From: CBDVBZ01 sp965372355
Lineage (GTDB): Bacteria > Krumholzibacteriota > Krumholzibacteriia > WVZY01
Direction of reading: 5' to 3'
Assembly (NCBI GenBank): GCA_965372355.1
Contig: CBDVBZ010000020.1
Span: 1 to 35,687 of the forward strand
DNA length: 35,687 nt
In this document: positions 15,325-23,305 of the stretch, piece by piece
How positions within the stretch are numbered: the first letter of the stretch is position 1
Layout of the letters: each line of letters opens with the position of its first letter
Notes under the pieces: model-generated
The model's database searches: none
Told to the model about the DNA's origin: nothing
The model's input: the letters and a program-made list of their open reading frames with translations, nothing else
Position numbers and translations under genes: made by a program

Positions 15325-16011
15325 CTAGCTTTCGAACTCGAGACGCGGCCGCGTGTCATCGCCGACCTCTAACAGGGCTGTTTTCAACCGCTTGCACGAC
15401 GCGCAGCGTCCGCACATGTGCTGCAGGCCATGATAACAGCTCCATACGACGGACAGAGGCGCACCAAGCCGAACACCCAGCTCGAGAATCCGGGGCTTAT
15501 CCAGATCCTGCGTGAAGCTCAAAATGCGTACGCAGCTCCGGGTAGATATCTCCAGTCCCCCGTTGACCCGAGAAACGTACTCCGCACCGTTATCGGGGAA
15601 CTCGACCGCCTCTTCGCGATTGAATCCCGTCACGACATAGTCGCATCCGTGGGCTTCCGCAAAGGCGGCACCGATATTGAGAAACACGCCGTTTCGGTTG
15701 GGGACCCAGACGTCGTCCAGCGTGTCGAGCGCCGGTTCGGCGGCGGGTCCCGCGGCCGTCTCCTGCCGGCGCATCCCCTCGGGCACGAGCGGGGCCAGCC
15801 AGTCCAGGCGGATCTCCCTCAGCGGGTGATCGTAGTAGTTCACCACGCCGAGGACGGCATTTCGCTCCCGATCGACCGCCCTCTGACCGTAGTCGAAGAA
15901 GATGACCAGCCGCACGTCCATCACGGCGGCGGCCTGGGCCAGCGAGACCACCGAGTCGAGCCCACCGCTAACAAGAGCGACAGCGCATTTGCCCTGGTAG
16001 TCCGTCAACAT
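15325..16011 (-). CDS. queC: 7-cyano-7-deazaguanine synthase QueC
   Basis: QueC uses ATP and ammonia to convert 7-carboxy-7-deazaguanine to preQ0. The PP-loop ATPase motif is SGGLDS (residues 15-20), followed by VPNRNGVFLNIGAAFAEAHG and TGFNREEAVEFPDN. The C-terminal zinc site is C-x7-C-x2-C-x2-C in the segment WSCYHGLQHMCGRCASCK. At 228 residues it is of normal length. The ATG at 16011 has GGAG 7 nt upstream. It is the first gene of the queC-DUF366-queE operon. No preQ1 riboswitch was recognised upstream. Confidence 0.96.
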   Translation of the reverse strand: MLTDYQGKCAVALVSGGLDSVVSLAQAAAVMDVRLVIFFDYGQRAVDRERNAVLGVVNYYDHPLREIRLDWLAPLVPEGMRRQETAAGPAAEPALDTLDDVWVPNRNGVFLNIGAAFAEAHGCDYVVTGFNREEAVEFPDNGAEYVSRVNGGLEISTRSCVRILSFTQDLDKPRILELGVRLGAPLSVVWSCYHGLQHMCGRCASCKRLKTALLEVGDDTRPRLEFES

Positions 16012-16071
16012 CGCGTTTCTCCGTAAGATTGCGGTCAGAAGGGATGAGTGGAAGGTTCCTCGTACCTCATT

Positions 16072-16100
16072 AATCTACCGCGTCCAAATATCTAAAGCAA
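16072..16100 (-). promoter_or_regulatory. Possible sigma-70 promoter of queC operon
   Basis: Minus strand: TTGCTT (16095-16100), 17-nt spacer, TAGATT (16072-16077), about 60 nt before the queC start. The match is moderate. Confidence 0.35.
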
Positions 16101-16204
16101 CCGAGTTTGGAGAGCCGGTAGGCTGGAATTCGCGCGGGTTCGACTGCGATTTGCATTTCGGCACGGTTACATCGTCCGGGCTGGAGCGGCGAGCGCCGGA
16201 TCGC

Positions 16205-16230
16205 CGTTGTTAATCTATTCCACAACAACG
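16205..16230. promoter_or_regulatory. Inverted repeat upstream of the TPR operon
   Basis: CGTTGTT (16205-16211) and AACAACG (16224-16230) are perfect inverses around a 12-nt spacer. Relative to the sigma-54-like start near 16299 they lie at about -94 to -69, a usual place for an activator site. A plain repressor or dimer site is equally possible. Confidence 0.4.
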
Positions 16231-16272
16231 TATTACAACACTGTCAGATATTTCCTCGAATGGGCGGCGGAC

Positions 16273-16288
16273 TGGTATGCGTTTCGCT
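16273..16288 (+). promoter_or_regulatory. Candidate sigma-54 promoter of the TPR operon
   Basis: TGGTATG, 4 nt, TCGCT. The invariant GG (16274-16275) and GC (16286-16287) have the correct 10-nt spacing, but other positions are weaker than in the FHA promoter. It would give a leader of about 50 nt. Confidence 0.35.
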
Positions 16289-16347
16289 CTATGATGACAG
16301 TCACGCTGGAAGTGTATCCGTTCTGACCAGTTTGGAAATACCTACAC

Positions 16348-18630
16348 ATGAGCACAAAAACCGCAGGGATTCTCAATAAGGTGGAGCAGGATCGGCGTCG
16401 GGGCGACCACCAAAAGGCGCTCAAGCGGCTGGAGGATGGCATTAAGAAGCTGCCCGGCGAGATCTTGCTCTACAGGGAAGCCATCGATATCGCTATGGAG
16501 GCCGGCGAATCGCTTCGCTCCGGCGAGCTTTTCAAGTCCGCGCAACGGAAAGTCCCCCATGCCTACGAAGAGCTCTGGAACTTCGGCAAGGAGAAGGTCG
16601 AGGCGTACAACGATCCCGTTCTCTGTAAGTCCATGCTAATCATCGCGATCAAGGGACGCGATCTGGAGGGCGCCGCGGAGCTCCTCGAGGCGCTGAAGGA
16701 CCACACGCTGGACGATCTGCTCAAGCGTGTTCGCAACAAAAAGCAGTCGCTGGATGTCGTGGGCGGACAGATGTTCAAGAGCGAATTGGTGGTCAACACG
16801 CTGGCTGAGGCGCTGTTGTGTGTCCGTTCAAAGCGTTACCAGGACGGCGCGAGATCGTTCGTCCAGGTTCTCGACGACAAGCCCGTCGAGCACCAGGTAC
16901 TGACACCCTACCTCACGATCCTCCAGAAACGGCACCCCAAGAGGGGCGGCATCAGCTACGCACTGGGCTGCAGCTGTCTGGCATCCGAGAAATGGGAAGA
17001 GGGAATCAGCAGGATCCTCCACGGTGTCTCGCTGGCCCCGGCAAACGCCGATGATGCGATCGAGAGAATCGAGGCACTGAGGGACAAGGAGGGTGTCCCG
17101 GCGGCCAAAGTCGAGCTCGCACTGGCCAAGTTGAAGATTCTGCAGGGCGACGAGGAGGCCGCGGCGGAGATGCTTCGCGAGCTACTCGGGAAGAGCGAGG
17201 GGATGGCGCGGGAGATCCTGGCACTGCTGGAGACGCATATCGATGGGGACGACGCCCTCCCGGCTCTCGACTACCTCTATATCGAAACCGCCATGATCGC
17301 GAATAACAGTACCCACGCGCTCCGGCACATCAAGCGTATCCACAAAGACCGGCGACGCAGGAGCGAGCTGTTGTCGTGGCTCGACGAGCAGTCGCAGGAT
17401 CGTCTCATAGCGACCGAAATCCTCGCGTGTTATGGCGAAATGCTGCTGGAACAGGAGATGTACGAGAGATCGGTCGAGGTCTTCCGCGAACTACTCTCCA
17501 AGCAGCCGCACCAGGCGGTTTCGATAAGGGAGATGCTGTCGGGACACCGCAAGAACACGAGCATCACGGAATTCTATGACGAGATTGCGGGCGACGAGGC
17601 GGACGAGGCACCCACGGACGACGGCTTCTCCATCGAGCACTTCGGAGGTCGTGACTTCAGCCTGAATGGCCGGTCGGAGGATTCGGATCAGCCGTCGGAC
17701 GAGGCCGCGGCAGAGACCTTCGAAGAGACCGACACGCCGGAGAAAGCGGACGACTTCGAGCGATTCGATCCGGAACCCAACATGTTCGAGAGAGAACGCT
17801 CGATGCACCTCGAGGCTGCGTTCGAGGCCGAACCGTTTTCGGAGGACAATGGGGCAAGCATCGACCAGGAGGTGCGCGACGAGGAGCTGACCGGCTACCT
17901 CGACGTCTTCGATAACATTCACGAGCCCGAGGATACGGACGCGGTCGCAGACCTCGACGTCTTCGATGACGCCGAATGCGCAGCCGAGGAGCCGTCGGAG
18001 ACGATGGACGCCGAAGAGACCCGGGAAAAACCCCTCTTCGACGACGTACCTATGGCCACGGGCGAACCGATTCTGCTCGGAATCTCCGACATTCCGCCGG
18101 ATGACGAAGACACTGACACAGAGGCGATGGCCGGTGAGAAGGCTGACTTCGAGTCACGCTTTGCGGCATTCGAGAGTGGCGGTCTCGACAATAACGATAT
18201 CCTGGAGCTCGTCGAGGATGCGGCACGGTCCGCAAGAATGCTGGCGATGAAGACACTACTGGAGTTCAAACCCGAGAATCCCGCACAGGAGATGAAGCGC
18301 AAATACTACCTGGCCGAGTACTACCTGCACGAGGATCAACCGCTATCCGCGTTGATGATGCTGAGGACCGTCAACATCAGCGGTCTGAGCAAGGAAGAGC
18401 GGAAAGCGTTCTTACTCAGATACGCGCACTGCTATCAGCAGCTAAACAGATTCGACGACGCCCAAAGTACCTATCTACGAATCATGGACGAATATCCCGA
18501 GTTTTCGGCGGCCGAACACATGGCCAAGGCTTGTTACCAACGTTACCTTCAGTCATCGACGTCCCGAGGCCCAGTCCTCGAGAAGGTAAGCTCTCTCGGA
18601 ACGCATGACAACGAAGAGGAGGAACTCTAG
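16348..18630 (+). CDS. Large TPR / alpha-solenoid protein with acidic linker
   Basis: I do not recognise a named family for this 760-residue soluble protein without a signal peptide. Residues about 1-410 are helical repeats of TPR type (for example KVEQDRRRGDHQKALKRLEDG and RYQDGARSFVQVLDD). Residues about 410-590 are a highly acidic, low-complexity linker rich in Asp and Glu (an example is DVFDDAECAAEEPSETMDAE). The C-terminal 150 residues are again TPR-like (YYLAEYYLHEDQPLSALMML, RFDDAQSTYLRIMDEYPEFS). It is probably a cytoplasmic scaffold with two solenoid domains joined by a flexible linker. It lies 2 nt before the next TPR gene, so the two are likely coexpressed partners. Confidence 0.85.
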   Translation: MSTKTAGILNKVEQDRRRGDHQKALKRLEDGIKKLPGEILLYREAIDIAMEAGESLRSGELFKSAQRKVPHAYEELWNFGKEKVEAYNDPVLCKSMLIIAIKGRDLEGAAELLEALKDHTLDDLLKRVRNKKQSLDVVGGQMFKSELVVNTLAEALLCVRSKRYQDGARSFVQVLDDKPVEHQVLTPYLTILQKRHPKRGGISYALGCSCLASEKWEEGISRILHGVSLAPANADDAIERIEALRDKEGVPAAKVELALAKLKILQGDEEAAAEMLRELLGKSEGMAREILALLETHIDGDDALPALDYLYIETAMIANNSTHALRHIKRIHKDRRRRSELLSWLDEQSQDRLIATEILACYGEMLLEQEMYERSVEVFRELLSKQPHQAVSIREMLSGHRKNTSITEFYDEIAGDEADEAPTDDGFSIEHFGGRDFSLNGRSEDSDQPSDEAAAETFEETDTPEKADDFERFDPEPNMFERERSMHLEAAFEAEPFSEDNGASIDQEVRDEELTGYLDVFDNIHEPEDTDAVADLDVFDDAECAAEEPSETMDAEETREKPLFDDVPMATGEPILLGISDIPPDDEDTDTEAMAGEKADFESRFAAFESGGLDNNDILELVEDAARSARMLAMKTLLEFKPENPAQEMKRKYYLAEYYLHEDQPLSALMMLRTVNISGLSKEERKAFLLRYAHCYQQLNRFDDAQSTYLRIMDEYPEFSAAEHMAKACYQRYLQSSTSRGPVLEKVSSLGTHDNEEEEL

Positions 18631-18632
18631 AA

Positions 18633-20489
18633 ATGAGAATATGTCCGTTCGTTTCTCATATGCTCGGCGACGACAATGCGGAAAGCTGGACCATCGACGG
18701 CGGTAACATCCGGAAGTCCAAAGCAAAGAACGAAGAAAAGCCGCAGGAGAACGTGGTTATCCTCGGGTACGAGGACGGAGTGCAGACCGACACGATGACC
18801 GAAGTGGCCACCGAGGCCGAACGGGAATCGATCGTCCCGGCCCACCTGCACTGTCTCAAGGAAGCCTGCCGTTTCTACAAGGAAAAGACGAGCGACTGCC
18901 AGTTCGATCTGGTCTTCTCCATGTTGGAGAATCAGCAGGATAGCTCGCCGGAACACGACTCCAAGGAAATCGCCCGCCAGGTTGGCAAAGAGGTCTCGAA
19001 AGACATCGACAAGATATGGAAGTTCCAGACCAAGAGCGTTGAAGAGTTCATCAAGGATCTCGGGGACTCCGAGAAGACACAGGCAGCATCCATCGTCGGC
19101 CTCAAAAGGGATCTTGAGAAGAGCCTGCGTGCGCTTGCCTCAAAAATGGAGAAGTCGGGCGGCGGCGATCTCAAGAAGAGCATCTCGGGACTCAAGAAGC
19201 GTATCGACGAGCGCGAGCAGGGGTTCGAGGATCTCACGGGCACGATATCGGAGTTGGTACTCAACCTTCATGAGAGCATCACCAAGCTCGAAGACAGATC
19301 CGAGGACACGCTCAAGAATCTGAAACAACTGTCGGACACGACTCCCAAAGAAACTGCGATCAAGAATCTGATCGAGGACTCCATGGACCGGCGGATGAAA
19401 GACCTCGAACCGGTCGACCTTTCCAAACCACTGGACGGTCTTCGCCAGCAGGTCGATGACGTTCTCGCAAACCAGAAGCAGGACGACAGCCCCGCTTGGG
19501 AGGACAAGTTAAACGATCTGCATGGCAAGCTCGACAATGTGCTCGAGCGCCAGAAACAGGACGACAGCCCCGCCTGGGAGGACAAGTTAAACGATCTGCA
19601 TGGCAAACTCGACAATGTGCTCGAGCGCCAGAAACAGGACGACAGCCCCGCTTGGGAGGACAAGTTAAACGATCTGCATGGCAAGCTCGACAATGTGCTC
19701 GAGCGCCAGAAACAGGACGACAGCCCCGCCTGGGAGGACAAGTTAAACGATCTGCATGGCAAACTCGACGACATGCTCGAGCGCCAGCAGCAGGACAACC
19801 CGGAGTACGAGGAGAAACTCGACGCCACCCTGCGGGCTCAGCACCAGTTGGAAACCAGGGCCGAGGCTTGGCACGACGAGATCTCAGAGCGGATTCAGGG
19901 CCTGCGTACACAGCAGAAGACCTGGGAGGAACGACTCAAGACACTGGTCGAGCATCATGACGAGGTTCTCGAGGCCATCGAGGATATGCGAAAGCTGCGG
20001 GAAAGCGAGCGGGGCCGTGCCGGACAGAAAGAGGCCAAGAAGTTCAACAACCTCGGCGTGACGAGCTTCCATAACGGCGCTTACGACATGGCGAGAGACC
20101 AGTTCGCCCAGGCCGTCCGGCTGGATCCTGAGTTCGCGGAGGCCTACAACAACCTTGGTCTGGCTTGCACCGAGCTCGACGAAGAAGACAAGGCTTCGGA
20201 CGCGTTTAGTCGCGCCATCGAACTCAACCCGGAGCTACATGCAGCCTACAACAATCTGGGTTATGTACACTTCAAGAAGGGTGACTACGACCAGGCGATC
20301 GAGATGTACAACGAGGCCCTCGGCAGGAGCACACACAACAGCTCCGCCTACACGAATCTCGGCAACGCGTACTTCAAGCTCGACAGAACTGAAGACGCGA
20401 AGCAAGCTTGGACTAAAGCTCTTGAGATAGACCCGGGGAACGAAAAAGCAAAAAGAAATCTAGACCGTATCGACGAGGATGCCGACTAG
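18633..20489 (+). CDS. Coiled-coil and TPR protein with N-terminal Cys motif and tandem repeats
   Basis: This is a 618-residue protein without a signal peptide. The N-terminal ~90 residues hold a cysteine pattern (CPFVSHML, then HCLKEACRFY and DCQFDL) that could bind zinc or an Fe-S cluster. Residues about 105-280 are long charged helices, likely coiled coil. Residues 281-384 are four almost identical 26-residue units (QKQDDSPAWEDKLNDLHGKL and NVLER as the end). More coiled coil follows, then about four classical TPRs from residue 470 (KFNNLGVTSFHNGAYDMARD onwards). The ATG at 18633 has GGAGG 10 nt upstream. The architecture suggests an extended spacer that presents a TPR dock; function unknown. 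Confidence 0.87.
   Translation: MRICPFVSHMLGDDNAESWTIDGGNIRKSKAKNEEKPQENVVILGYEDGVQTDTMTEVATEAERESIVPAHLHCLKEACRFYKEKTSDCQFDLVFSMLENQQDSSPEHDSKEIARQVGKEVSKDIDKIWKFQTKSVEEFIKDLGDSEKTQAASIVGLKRDLEKSLRALASKMEKSGGGDLKKSISGLKKRIDEREQGFEDLTGTISELVLNLHESITKLEDRSEDTLKNLKQLSDTTPKETAIKNLIEDSMDRRMKDLEPVDLSKPLDGLRQQVDDVLANQKQDDSPAWEDKLNDLHGKLDNVLERQKQDDSPAWEDKLNDLHGKLDNVLERQKQDDSPAWEDKLNDLHGKLDNVLERQKQDDSPAWEDKLNDLHGKLDDMLERQQQDNPEYEEKLDATLRAQHQLETRAEAWHDEISERIQGLRTQQKTWEERLKTLVEHHDEVLEAIEDMRKLRESERGRAGQKEAKKFNNLGVTSFHNGAYDMARDQFAQAVRLDPEFAEAYNNLGLACTELDEEDKASDAFSRAIELNPELHAAYNNLGYVHFKKGDYDQAIEMYNEALGRSTHNSSAYTNLGNAYFKLDRTEDAKQAWTKALEIDPGNEKAKRNLDRIDEDAD
19473..19784 (+). repeat. Four 78-bp in-frame tandem repeats in a coiled-coil protein
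   Basis: Units start at 19473, 19551, 19629 and 19707. Synonymous differences alternate: units 1 and 3 share GCTTGG and GGCAAGCTC, while units 2 and 4 share GCCTGG and GGCAAACTC. This shows that a 156-bp dimer was duplicated as a block. Each unit adds 26 residues. Confidence 0.97.
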
Positions 20490-20507
20490 ACAAGCGTCCA
20501 GTGCAAC

Positions 20508-20729
20508 CTAGTTGGTTTCTTCTCCGGCTTTTCGGGCCACGTTGGTCGCTTCCAGACCCTTGGGGCCCTGTCTCGTTTCGAATTCCACGGTTTCACCCTC
20601 CGCGAGCGTGCGATAGCCATCGCCCTGGATCTCGGAGTAGTGCACGAAGATGTCGCTACCGGAATCCTGCTTGATGAAACCGTAGCCCTTGCTTTCGTTG
20701 AACCATTTCACTTTACCGGTGATTCGCAA
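20508..20729 (-). CDS. Cold-shock domain protein (CspA family, TTG start)
   Basis: This is a 73-residue single-stranded nucleic-acid-binding protein that melts RNA structure. It has GKVKWFNESKGYGFI (RNP1) and DIFVHYSEI (RNP2), followed by the typical VEFETRQGPKGLEATNV. The start is TTG at 20729, because the domain begins right there (RITGKVKWF) and AAGGAGGG lies 8 nt upstream; the open frame further upstream is not conserved. A promoter at 20857-20885 predicts a leader of about 120 nt, as is usual for cspA-type genes whose leader senses cold. It converges on the TPR operon, with 18 nt between stops. Confidence 0.94.
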   Translation of the reverse strand: MRITGKVKWFNESKGYGFIKQDSGSDIFVHYSEIQGDGYRTLAEGETVEFETRQGPKGLEATNVARKAGEETN

Positions 20730-20856
20730 GCGAACTACCCTCCTTAAATTGCAAAAACCACTGGGCACGAGAATCCCAATGGTTCCTTGTAACGATAGTA
20801 TCCTGACAACAGACGATTCCCCCAAAACTGCGTGATTACCCTACTCCACAACCGCT

Positions 20857-20885
20857 ATTGTATAGCATTCCGGCTCGATCTTCAA
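20857..20885 (-). promoter_or_regulatory. Sigma-70 promoter of the cold-shock gene
   Basis: Minus strand: TTGAAG (20880-20885), 17-nt spacer, TACAAT (20857-20862). It predicts a long 5' leader of roughly 120 nt before the TTG start. Confidence 0.55.
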
Positions 20886-21046
20886 GTCCAAAATGGGGAG
20901 GACTGTTCGGGCACAGTAGGAACTCATTAGTAATCACGGAACACGCGAAGAAACACCCCCAACAAATAACGAGAATGTCCGGCATTTTGCGTTCGACCTC
21001 GCTCGTCGGGGCCGCCGACATGCCATCTTATCACGCCGAACATACC
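20886..21046. other. Intergenic region between cold-shock and FHA genes
   Basis: No gene, repeat or terminator was recognised in this stretch. Together with 20730-20856 (cold-shock leader) and 21047-21194 (FHA regulatory region) it forms a 465-nt divergent spacer. Confidence 0.5.
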
Positions 21047-21077
21047 CAAGTAACTACTTGCACGTCAACGCGTTAAC
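21047..21077. promoter_or_regulatory. Two adjacent palindromes upstream of the FHA operon
   Basis: CAAGTAACTACTTG (21047-21060) has perfect 6-bp arms. GTCAACGCGTTAAC (21064-21077) is a near-perfect 14-bp palindrome with an AACGCGTT core. Measured from the sigma-54 start near 21138 they lie at about -91 to -61, where enhancer-binding activators often bind. Confidence 0.45.
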
Positions 21078-21110
21078 CCATCGCCTCCTACCCGTGTGGC
21101 GACCTGTCTC

Positions 21111-21126
21111 TGGCATGCTTCTTGCG
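21111..21126 (+). promoter_or_regulatory. Sigma-54 promoter of the FHA-phosphoesterase-kinase operon
   Basis: TGGCATG, 4 nt, TTGCG. It matches TGGCACR-N4-TTGCW at all but two positions, with GG (21112-21113) and GC (21124-21125) at the correct spacing. The FHA start codon is about 57 nt past the predicted transcript start. No competing sigma-70 promoter is evident. Confidence 0.65.
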
Positions 21127-21194
21127 GTTTTCGAGCGAGACTTTCATGGCAACAAAAGGGGACGCGTTCCCCCGAAACGGTATCCGGAGCGAAA

Positions 21195-22538
21195 ATGACT
21201 CTGCCCTATTTGAAGGTGGCCGGCAAACACGAGACGTTCTCCGCGAACACGATGGACCAGATTCTCGGCGAATGCCTTACGCTTAGCGCTCGGCACCCCT
21301 GTTATCTCGAAGTATGTACCGGCACGGAATCTTGTGTTCTCTTTTTTCGTGATGGGCAGGTGTACAACGCCGGACAGATAGCAAACAACCAGTTCAGTGA
21401 AACATCGATCCGTCACTTTCTGCATACCGCGACGCATTCGGGCCGAAGCGCGACTTGTTATGTGCTCAACAACAAGATTCTTCACACACTGCTGATCCTT
21501 TTTCAGAAGAAGGCATCGCTCAAACTTTCGACTTCGATCGTCGACCTCGACGAAGTCCTCGACAAAATCGAAGAGGAAGGCAAGAGCTGCATCGTATCGG
21601 CGTCGCAGGACCAGTTCCTGGCCGTGCTCCGCTACGAGAAAGGTAAGGTCACGGCGCTGTGCCACGAGGCGTCAGCTGATGTACCAAAGGAGGCAGGTTT
21701 TCGCGAGGATTTCCTGGTGAAGATCTACACCTTGTCCGTAGAGAAGCCGCTTTCCATCAATGTCTACGAGGACCTGCTGGTCAAGTATGCCGTCGATGCA
21801 AAGATGATCGACAAGCATTCCACAACACAGATCAGCGAGCTGTACCTGTCGAAGCCGCCGGTTGTGACACTGGAGTTCAAGGGCAGGGAGATCGGCCACT
21901 GGGTGCTCGACCGGCCGGTCTTCAACATCGGTCGTACGGTCGACAATGACATTGTGATCGACAACCTTGCCGTGTCAAGGCTCCACGCCGTTCTGGAGAA
22001 GGACAAGGGAGAATACTACATCAGAGATTGCGACAGCCTGAACGGGACACTTGTCAACAACAAGAGGGTCGGGAGGGCGAAGCTGGAGCACGGAGATGAG
22101 ATCACTATTGGTAAGCACAAGTTGAGAGTTCAGAGACAGGCCGGGAGGGATATTCCGGATGGCCCCAATGTTGCTCCTTACGACCAGACCATCATTATCG
22201 GGCCACACAACAACCCGGCCCAACACAACCCGCAACCCCAACCCGTCATCTGTTCGGGACCGCGGCTAATTGAGAAAACGAAGTCCGGAGAGATTGTCAT
22301 CGAGATCAACAAGCCCAACCTCATTCTCGGCAAGGACCGCAACGCCGACGTCGAGGTCGATGGCATGTTCATAGCAAAACGGCACGCGGAGATTGTCAAA
22401 GAGAACGGCCATTACATCATCAGGCATCTCAACGGCCATCGCAAGGTTTCGGTGGGAGGAAAGGCAGTATCGGAGTGCGTGCTGGAAGACAACGCCCAGA
22501 TAAGAATCGGAAACAGCGAGTTTATTTTTCAGAAATAG
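21195..22538 (+). CDS. Two-FHA-domain signalling protein
   Basis: FHA domains bind phosphothreonine peptides. This 447-residue protein has an N-terminal ~110-residue region resembling DUF4388/PATAN-type domains (LEVCTGTESCVLFFRDGQVYN) and a middle alpha/beta region. The first FHA domain is at about 223-317 (FNIGRTVDNDIVI, SRLHAVLEKD, DSLNGTLVNNKRV). The second, at about 355-447, keeps LGKDRNADVEVDG and KRHAEI, but its usual SxNG region reads NGHRKVSVGGK, so it may be degenerate. The ATG at 21195 has GGAG 5 nt upstream, and the frame before it shows no homology. It is the first gene of an operon with a phosphoesterase and a Ser/Thr kinase, so it may read that kinase's phosphorylation. Confidence 0.9.
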   Translation: MTLPYLKVAGKHETFSANTMDQILGECLTLSARHPCYLEVCTGTESCVLFFRDGQVYNAGQIANNQFSETSIRHFLHTATHSGRSATCYVLNNKILHTLLILFQKKASLKLSTSIVDLDEVLDKIEEEGKSCIVSASQDQFLAVLRYEKGKVTALCHEASADVPKEAGFREDFLVKIYTLSVEKPLSINVYEDLLVKYAVDAKMIDKHSTTQISELYLSKPPVVTLEFKGREIGHWVLDRPVFNIGRTVDNDIVIDNLAVSRLHAVLEKDKGEYYIRDCDSLNGTLVNNKRVGRAKLEHGDEITIGKHKLRVQRQAGRDIPDGPNVAPYDQTIIIGPHNNPAQHNPQPQPVICSGPRLIEKTKSGEIVIEINKPNLILGKDRNADVEVDGMFIAKRHAEIVKENGHYIIRHLNGHRKVSVGGKAVSECVLEDNAQIRIGNSEFIFQK

Positions 22539-22566
22539 AACGAATCCAACCGACGCGGAGGACACC

Positions 22567-23298
22567 ATGCGCTACGTCTTGATTTCTGACATTCACGGCA
22601 ACCTGGAAGCATTGCAGGCGGCGATGTCCTTCGCAAAGAATCTCGAACCTCACCAATTGTACTGTCTCGGTGATGTAGTGGGTTACGGAGCCGATCCAAT
22701 CGACTGCCTGGAACTGATGAAGTCCGACGCCGATCTGCTTCTGGCAGGCAATCACGATCTGGCCGTAGCGGGCGTTATCGGCAGTCAGGATTTCAATCCC
22801 ATAGCCCAGGCATCGGTGGAATGGACGCGCAGGGCACTCGACGAAGAGGAACTCACCGCTCTGTCCAACTTGCCGTTGGTGTATATCGACGGGGATTACT
22901 GTTTTGCACACGCGTCCCCAATCGACCCGATGAGCTTTGGATACGTGCAAACGCTGGAGGATGTCGCGGAGGTTCTGTCATCGATCGGTCAGCGATTCTG
23001 TTTTGTCGGCCACACGCACCTGCCGATTGTGGTTCGCATGGATAATCGAAAAGGCAGGCTTGAAATCGTCAACGAAAGTCAGATTAGAATCGAGGACGAC
23101 TACAGGTACTTCGTGAACGTCGGTAGCGTGGGGCAGCCGCGTGACAGCAACCCGGATGCCTGTATGGTGATCCTCGACGAAGACGTCGGCACGCTGGAGG
23201 TATTCAGAATTCCCTACGACATCACAACCTGCCAGGACAAGATACTCTCCGAGGGTCTGCCCTCTTACCTGGCCGAGCGACTCGTACTTGCGAGGTGA
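22567..23298 (+). CDS. Calcineurin-like metallophosphoesterase
   Basis: This is a 243-residue two-metal phosphoesterase of the YfcE/ApaH-like superfamily. The metal-binding motifs are complete: SDIHGN, GDVVGYGADP, GNHD, an AHAS segment and GHTH, then NVGSVGQPR. Known relatives hydrolyse phosphodiesters, nucleotide polyphosphates or phosphoproteins. The ATG at 22567 follows a GGAGG 5 nt upstream and 28 nt after the FHA gene. Being placed between an FHA reader and a Ser/Thr kinase makes a phosphoprotein-phosphatase role attractive, but that is inference. Confidence 0.92.
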   Translation: MRYVLISDIHGNLEALQAAMSFAKNLEPHQLYCLGDVVGYGADPIDCLELMKSDADLLLAGNHDLAVAGVIGSQDFNPIAQASVEWTRRALDEEELTALSNLPLVYIDGDYCFAHASPIDPMSFGYVQTLEDVAEVLSSIGQRFCFVGHTHLPIVVRMDNRKGRLEIVNESQIRIEDDYRYFVNVGSVGQPRDSNPDACMVILDEDVGTLEVFRIPYDITTCQDKILSEGLPSYLAERLVLAR

Positions 23299-23305
23299 AA
23301 GTGCC

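Larger units (their letters stand above)
16012..16347. other. Divergent intergenic region between queC and the TPR operon
   Basis: No gene is seen. The region carries a possible queC promoter (16072-16100), an inverted repeat (16205-16230), a plus-strand sigma-70-like match (TTGTTA 16207-16212, 18 nt, TATTAC 16231-16236) and a weaker sigma-54-like match (16273-16288). Confidence 0.6.

Noticed and set aside
16012..16080. preQ1 riboswitch in front of queC
   Set aside because: The leader lacks the short C-rich loop and A-rich tail of preQ1-I and shows no preQ1-II-like fold that I can recognise.
19473..19784. Regular repeat array that could be taken for CRISPR
   Set aside because: Units are contiguous, 78 bp, in frame and without spacers; no cas genes are present.
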